DNA of 64,000 nucleotides from Oasisia sp. SBJ-2009 (Eukaryota > Annelida > Polychaeta > Sabellida > Siboglinidae): NCBI GenBank assembly GCA_964017155.1, contig OZ024866.1, positions 22,321,082-22,385,081 on the forward strand, read 5' to 3'. The notes under the pieces were generated by a model. It was given only the letters and a program-made list of their open reading frames with translations. It was not told where the DNA came from and did not search any database. Numbering within the stretch: position 1 is the stretch's first letter; every line of letters begins with the position of its first letter. Positions 50,390 to 64,000 of this stretch are shown piece by piece. The translations under genes were made by a program, and so were the position numbers.

Positions 50390-51149
50390 CCACGCCTGCA
50401 AGCATGCACACACAGGAACACAGAAACACTGTTTTATCGTATAGATGTGTATTTTAATTTGTTGTAATCGGTACTGTATCAAGTCACTACAGTAAACATA
50501 TCAAATGTCAGTTGTAAACGTCAAACCTTTTTCTCATGATCAAAAGTATAATCCATCACTGTAAGCCAAAATATTATTTTCAAGCCTTTTTTCTTATCTC
50601 AATAGCGTGCATCATTGCACATTGCATATCAACTTGTTTTGAAAGACACCAAATCTGTTGTCGTTTGGTAATCACGTTGACAGCGTGTTAATTTTGTTGT
50701 ATAGAACCTCTCTCTATACGTTGCACTTTGAAAATAAAACACGCGTGAAATGTATTCGCATTGTTATTATTCTAGTACGAAGAAGTCTTGTTCGACTTTG
50801 ATCATTGTCGACTGGCAACAACTGCGTGTCCTTGTCGACTGTAGCTGAAGCTATTCCCGATCATGCGCCTCTTTTAACGTATTTGTTATTTTTCCCAGCT
50901 TCTCTTGAACTAATCTAGTACGACACAATATATATAAGAACTCTGATTCTACAGTTCTCCAATGTCCGCATACATTCTGTCCGGTGACGATCCGATTGGA
51001 TACTGCCTGCATTCGTTCAGCCGTGACCTTGTCTGCATCTGATGGACACTATTACCGACCGAGCTTGTTGGCAACGTCGACGTGTCAAACAAATCACAGC
51101 CGATGTCCGAATGTTCTCCTTATTTCTCTCCTTATTTCTTAGACTAACG
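50389..51149. other. Downstream flank of gene 3
   Basis: No gene recognised. On the minus strand AATAAG occurs just after the stop (about 51117-51143) but no canonical AATAAA was noticed near it. Confidence 0.45.
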
Positions 51150-61998
<10,849 letters not shown>

Positions 61999-63031
61999 CT
62001 GTTGAGAAAACTGGGTCAATTACGCCGGATAACACAACAGAACGTGTCACAAACACAATGGCTGTATACGCCATGGTCTGAGTATGCTCGCAAATGTCTT
62101 GGCATCACTACCCAGACCATGGTCTGAATAGTGCAAAGAATGTTATTTCTATCGAGACCACGGTGCGAACACTGAGATCCTCTTCACGGTTCTGTTGTAT
62201 CACGCCAGCGACACAATCCACCGTGTTGCCACGGCGTAGTCTTAACAACAATACCATGCTTTCCAGAATATCGACAGTAACTTATTGTGATACTATCCAA
62301 CACCGTTATATTAGTCTAGGCCATGTATGGATCAAATTGGGGAAAATGCAACAGAAGCAATTTTTGCAGCTTTGGTAGCAGTCTAAGCCTATATAAATTG
62401 GTGAATATTGTCAAAACTAGTTATATATTGCGGTCCCCTCAGTAGTTTTTTCTGCACGATTTCGTCACAAGAACGTGAATGAGCACGATAATGTTTCTGT
62501 ATACCTCGAATTATTCGAACAGGTGTTCGTAAATATACAAATACTTTGAAAAACCACAAAACATGTATGGACATTAATATTGTTTAATGTTGAATATTTT
62601 TCTTATGAAATAATGTTTTCAATTCACAGCATTTTAAGGCTCGTAAAGTTTACATTTCGACATGTTCTTCCATATCATATAGCATAATTAGTTTATGCAT
62701 CACTATCATGATCATTACTCGTATATGGAACAAACATTTAATAATGACACGTTGAGCATAATGAGAATTATTATGAACCTTTGAGGGATGATCAAAACAC
62801 AAATGTAAACATTAATCTAGCCTTAAAAATGCAAACAACTCACAAATTACACGAGTGTACTATGGATATTATCGTGGTACAGTCATTAGCATGCATCTGT
62901 TGTATTGCATGCACATTGAGGAACATAATGTATAACAAATCCTTGATATAAGGTCAAACATGAATCTAGATTCAAGAAGACTTAACTTAAAAAATAAATA
63001 TCCGTAATTAACTTCTACTGTCGTCAACATA

Positions 63032-63040
<9 letters not shown>
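61999..63040. other. Upstream region of gene 3, no exon recognised
   Basis: CCATGGTCTGA and CAGACCATGG near 62071-62125 form a short inverted pair. The rest is AT-rich. Confidence 0.5.
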
Positions 63041-63092
<52 letters not shown>

Positions 63093-63151
63093 TATATTCA
63101 TTCATATACGCATATATATGTATATATATATATATACATATATTCATATAC

Positions 63152-63187
<36 letters not shown>

Positions 63188-63188
63188 G

Positions 63189-63244
<56 letters not shown>

Positions 63245-63250
63245 CATATA
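63041..63250. repeat. (TA)n tracts at the 3' end of LINE family A
   Basis: (TA)n with TATG and CATA interruptions ends directly at the LINE's ATCATCATC tail (plus-strand view). Confidence 0.96.
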
Positions 63251-63660
63251 TCATCATCTCCATTGTGCAGCCATAGTGTCCCGTGGTTGGGTGAAGGCCT
63301 CAGCATGCTGCATCCACATCTCCCTATCTTGCGCTATGCTCTGCCAGATGGTACTCTTCCAGTACTCTTCTAGTTGGTTTCTCCAACGTTTCCAGGTCGT
63401 GATATGCAGTGTCCATCTGTTATCTCGTATCCTGCTGACGTGTTCTGCCCAGGTACATTTCCGTCTTCTGACTTGTTCAATCACGTCTGTGACCTTGGTC
63501 TTTTCTCTTACCCAGAAGTTTGTTTTTCTCTCCCGGTATGTGATGTATCCTGTCCATCTTTGTTTGGACGGCTGCTAGCGTGTTCTTTGCTTGGGTGGTG
63601 AGTGCCCATGTTTCCGCTCCGTATGTCATTGCTGGAAGTATGCAAGAGATGTATACTTGT
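63251..63660 (-). mobile_element. LINE family A C-terminus
   Basis: The minus strand reads [20 protein letters not shown] (about 63625-63560), [20 protein letters not shown] and [15 protein letters not shown], then a GATGATG tail. It shares about 400 bp of similarity with 40942-41353 and is frameshifted. Confidence 0.78.
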
Positions 63661-64000
63661 CCCTTAATGCTTATACTTATACATTATATGCATAGTTCTT
63701 AGAGTGGGTGCATTCCACGCGGAGAGGAGCTTTCTGGTCTACGAAGCATAGGTCACCTGATGGCTGCATCTGGCTTGAAGGAGTTGCTAGATCTTAGGTA
63801 GAAACGCGACAGATGACTTAGGTGGATGGGCAACGTGATGGATGACTTGTATTAGTCCAGACCACGAGGGCCTTGATGGTCCGAACAGACGCGTCGTTTT
63901 CCTGGACTGTCTGCACAGTCACGGTCCATTATCGATATGTCTTTCGTACTTTGGGGCTCTGCTCGCTGTTGGCCTCGCGTGGAATGTGTCATTCCCGTCT
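63661..64000. other. Right edge, unassigned
   Basis: GC-moderate sequence without a supported frame. It could be part of another repeat. Confidence 0.45.

Noticed and set aside
62094..62378. Plus-strand 94-codon frame starting MSWHHYPDHG
   Set aside because: No splice context, no recognised similarity, low-quality composition.

Overview
This window is animal nuclear DNA. Coding sequence is confined to short exons with GT-AG junctions, separated by introns full of minisatellites, (TA)n, (CA)n and (GT)n tracts, LINE remnants and cut-and-paste transposon relics. I infer an invertebrate deuterostome, with a lancelet (Branchiostoma) the best guess. The reason is that many minisatellite units here span exon/intron donor junctions, which from memory resembles the gene-associated minisatellites ('mirages') described in amphioxus. 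No species-specific gene confirms this.

Three genes can be assembled by joining exons whose splice phases agree. (1) 60-23640, plus strand: the last 19 coding exons (751 complete codons plus stop) of a VPS13 lipid-transfer protein, closest by my recollection to VPS13C. It covers the end of the adaptor-binding region, the C-terminal part of the lipid bridge, the ATG2_C-like helical region and the PH-like tail. (2) 30267-46174, plus strand: a complete 9-exon gene of 1221 nt, 406 aa. It predicts a type II membrane protein with a Gly/Pro/Arg-repeat cytoplasmic tail, one transmembrane helix and two tandem SEA-like modules. Each module is encoded by an exon triplet with the same phases and has a Cys pair at identical spacing. 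A decayed copy of the last exon lies just downstream. (3) 61998-51150, minus strand: the 3' part (about 500 aa, five exons) of an unrecognised protein with a coiled-coil start, a Ser-rich linker and a long Ala/Gln/Ser ten-residue repeat.

Layout: 0-24.6 kb VPS13 3' half, with minisatellites growing from at least four donor sites and inserted elements (hAT-like, piggyBac-like, LINE tails). 24.9-28.6 kb: a (TGCG)n tract and a 3.5-kb 42-bp satellite. 29.5-30.2 kb: simple repeat and the start of gene 2. 30.2-46.2 kb: gene 2, whose introns hold a hAT element with a perfect 8-bp target-site duplication, a dead RTE-like LINE, a second LINE split by a roughly 1-kb GGCCGG-rich foldback element, and many (TA)n tracts. 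46.2-51.1 kb: intergenic, with a duplicated terminal exon, a (GGAC)n tract, a pogo-like element, ten AGGTCA half-sites in about 500 bp, and an RT fragment. 51.1-62.0 kb: gene 3, with a 3.6-kb 28-bp satellite in one intron. 62.0-64.0 kb: upstream sequence with a fourth copy of one LINE family.

The genes share no obvious pathway. The recurring theme is tandem duplication acting at splice junctions, exons and coding repeats. No rRNA, tRNA or CRISPR was recognised.
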